Source of the DNA: Bradyrhizobium algeriense
GTDB lineage: Bacteria; Pseudomonadota; Alphaproteobacteria; Rhizobiales; Xanthobacteraceae
DNA length: 64,000 nucleotides
NCBI RefSeq assembly: GCF_003062295.1
Contig: NZ_PYCN01000005.1
Location: 248,001 to 312,000, forward strand
Reading direction: 5' to 3'
Part shown: positions 63,431 to 64,000 of the stretch, piece after piece
How positions within the stretch are numbered: the first letter of the stretch is position 1
How the letters are laid out: the number at the start of each line of letters is the position of its first letter
The notes under the pieces: generated by a model
The model's input: only the letters and a program-made list of their open reading frames with translations
Databases searched by the model: none
Told to the model about the DNA's origin: nothing
Position numbers and translations under genes: made by a program

Positions 63431-64000
63431 GGCATCCGCTCCGCCGGGGCCGATCCAGGGCCGGCTTGCCCGCCGCCCATGACCGCCTCCCTTCCGGAAG
63501 GCTGCAGACCGTTGCGGATAGCTCCCTGAACCCTGAGCTCCGCTCTGATCGGACCGTCCTCCCCGTCCGCCAGGCTGCGGAACGAGGCCGAGGGGACGAA
63601 CAATAGCGGCGTCTGGTTCTCGATCGTGAAGATCATGTCCCTGATGGCCTTCAGCGACCCTTCGAGCTCTACGCTGACGGCAATCATGTGCAATGGCAGG
63701 GAGCGCCCGCCCTGCAGCCCGCGGATGGCGAGCAGGTTGACGCCGGCATTCGCCGCCATCGACTTCAGGCTGGCCTGCAGGTCGGCGCTGGCGACGCGCT
63801 CTTCACTGCCGGGAAGGAAAGGATCGCCGGACCGCCCGACGCTGCCAGCCGACTTCTTTGCCGCGCGCGTCACGTTCTGGAAATGCGCAAGCTGCGCTGC
63901 GTTATCCGAAATGTCTTCGCCCCTCGCGGCAAAGTGCGCCGTGATCGGAGCAAGCAGGAAGATGACGACAAAGAGTATCGCGGCAGCATTGAAAGCCAGG
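63427..64000 (-). CDS. gspM: type II secretion protein GspM (5' end cut by window)
   Basis: The open frame continues past the GTG at 63873 to the window edge (at least 190 codons). Near the edge there is one membrane span (AAAILFVVIFLLAPITAHF), followed by an amphipathic helix and a GspM-type domain (RSLPLHMIAVSVELEGSL, MIFTIENQTPLLFVPSASF). This matches the T2SS inner-membrane protein M of alphaproteobacteria. GspL would be expected just beyond the edge. The stop overlaps the next gene by four bases. Confidence 0.82.
   Translation of the reverse strand, partial: LAFNAAAILFVVIFLLAPITAHFAARGEDISDNAAQLAHFQNVTRAAKKSAGSVGRSGDPFLPGSEERVASADLQASLKSMAANAGVNLLAIRGLQGGRSLPLHMIAVSVELEGSLKAIRDMIFTIENQTPLLFVPSASFRSLADGEDGPIRAELRVQGAIRNGLQPSGREAVMGGGQAGPGSAPAERMP

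Overview
The window looks like part of an alphaproteobacterial chromosome, most likely Bradyrhizobium or a close relative (Hyphomicrobiales). The reasons are the style of the PEP-CTERM anchors ([15 protein letters not shown]..), the HvrA-type H-NS protein, the small secreted and zinc-ribbon proteins, and high-GC coding blocks around an AT-richer polysaccharide island. This assignment is inference; no rRNA gene or other decisive marker is present. I found no tRNA, rRNA, CRISPR array or intact insertion sequence.

Layout. 0-4 kb: a truncated gene end, an epoxide hydrolase, a frameshifted CHAT-domain relic and small conserved proteins. 4-9 kb: a large NfrA/PelB-like TPR outer-membrane protein converging on a PEP-CTERM protein, followed by small secreted and membrane proteins. 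9.2-26.8 kb: the exosortase/PEP-CTERM and exopolysaccharide core. It holds glycosyltransferases, a second PEP-CTERM substrate, a metallophosphoesterase, an EpsH-type exosortase, a small membrane partner, the EpsD lipoprotein, EpsI, a trypsin-like protease, a tyrosine autokinase with its Wzz-type partner, an ExeA-like ATPase, a Wza-like export protein, a beta-barrel, a PrsT-type TPR lipoprotein and a WecG-type transferase fused to a STAS domain. 27-49.4 kb: a mosaic of acyl- and glycosyltransferases, polymerase, flippase and lipid-linked-sugar enzymes, plus a Tat-exported glycosidase-like protein. 49.6-64 kb: a third PEP-CTERM protein, a lone GspG pseudopilin, an RND pump, further sugar and envelope genes, a PilZ protein, VanZ, H-NS, a PEP-CTERM relic, a fourth intact PEP-CTERM protein, and the end of a type II secretion operon (gspM, gspC/N-like, prepilin peptidase).

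How it fits together (inference). The glycosyltransferases, the Wzy-like polymerase and the flippase would build and move a polysaccharide repeat unit. Wzz, the BY-kinase, the Wza-like protein and the barrel would control chain length and export. The exosortase would process PEP-CTERM proteins for display with that polymer. Two sigma-54-like (-24/-12) sequences lie upstream of the ATPase and of the WecG-STAS gene, which fits the sigma-54 control known for some PEP-CTERM systems.

The most unusual observation is a pair of tiny adjacent genes found twice, 49 kb apart (9210-9487 and 58705-58981). Each pair encodes a 54-aa basic helical protein with a shared RY-x-E-x2-RLR core, followed by a 35-38-aa single-span membrane protein with a shared AMVGWxW core. 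I do not recognise either family.
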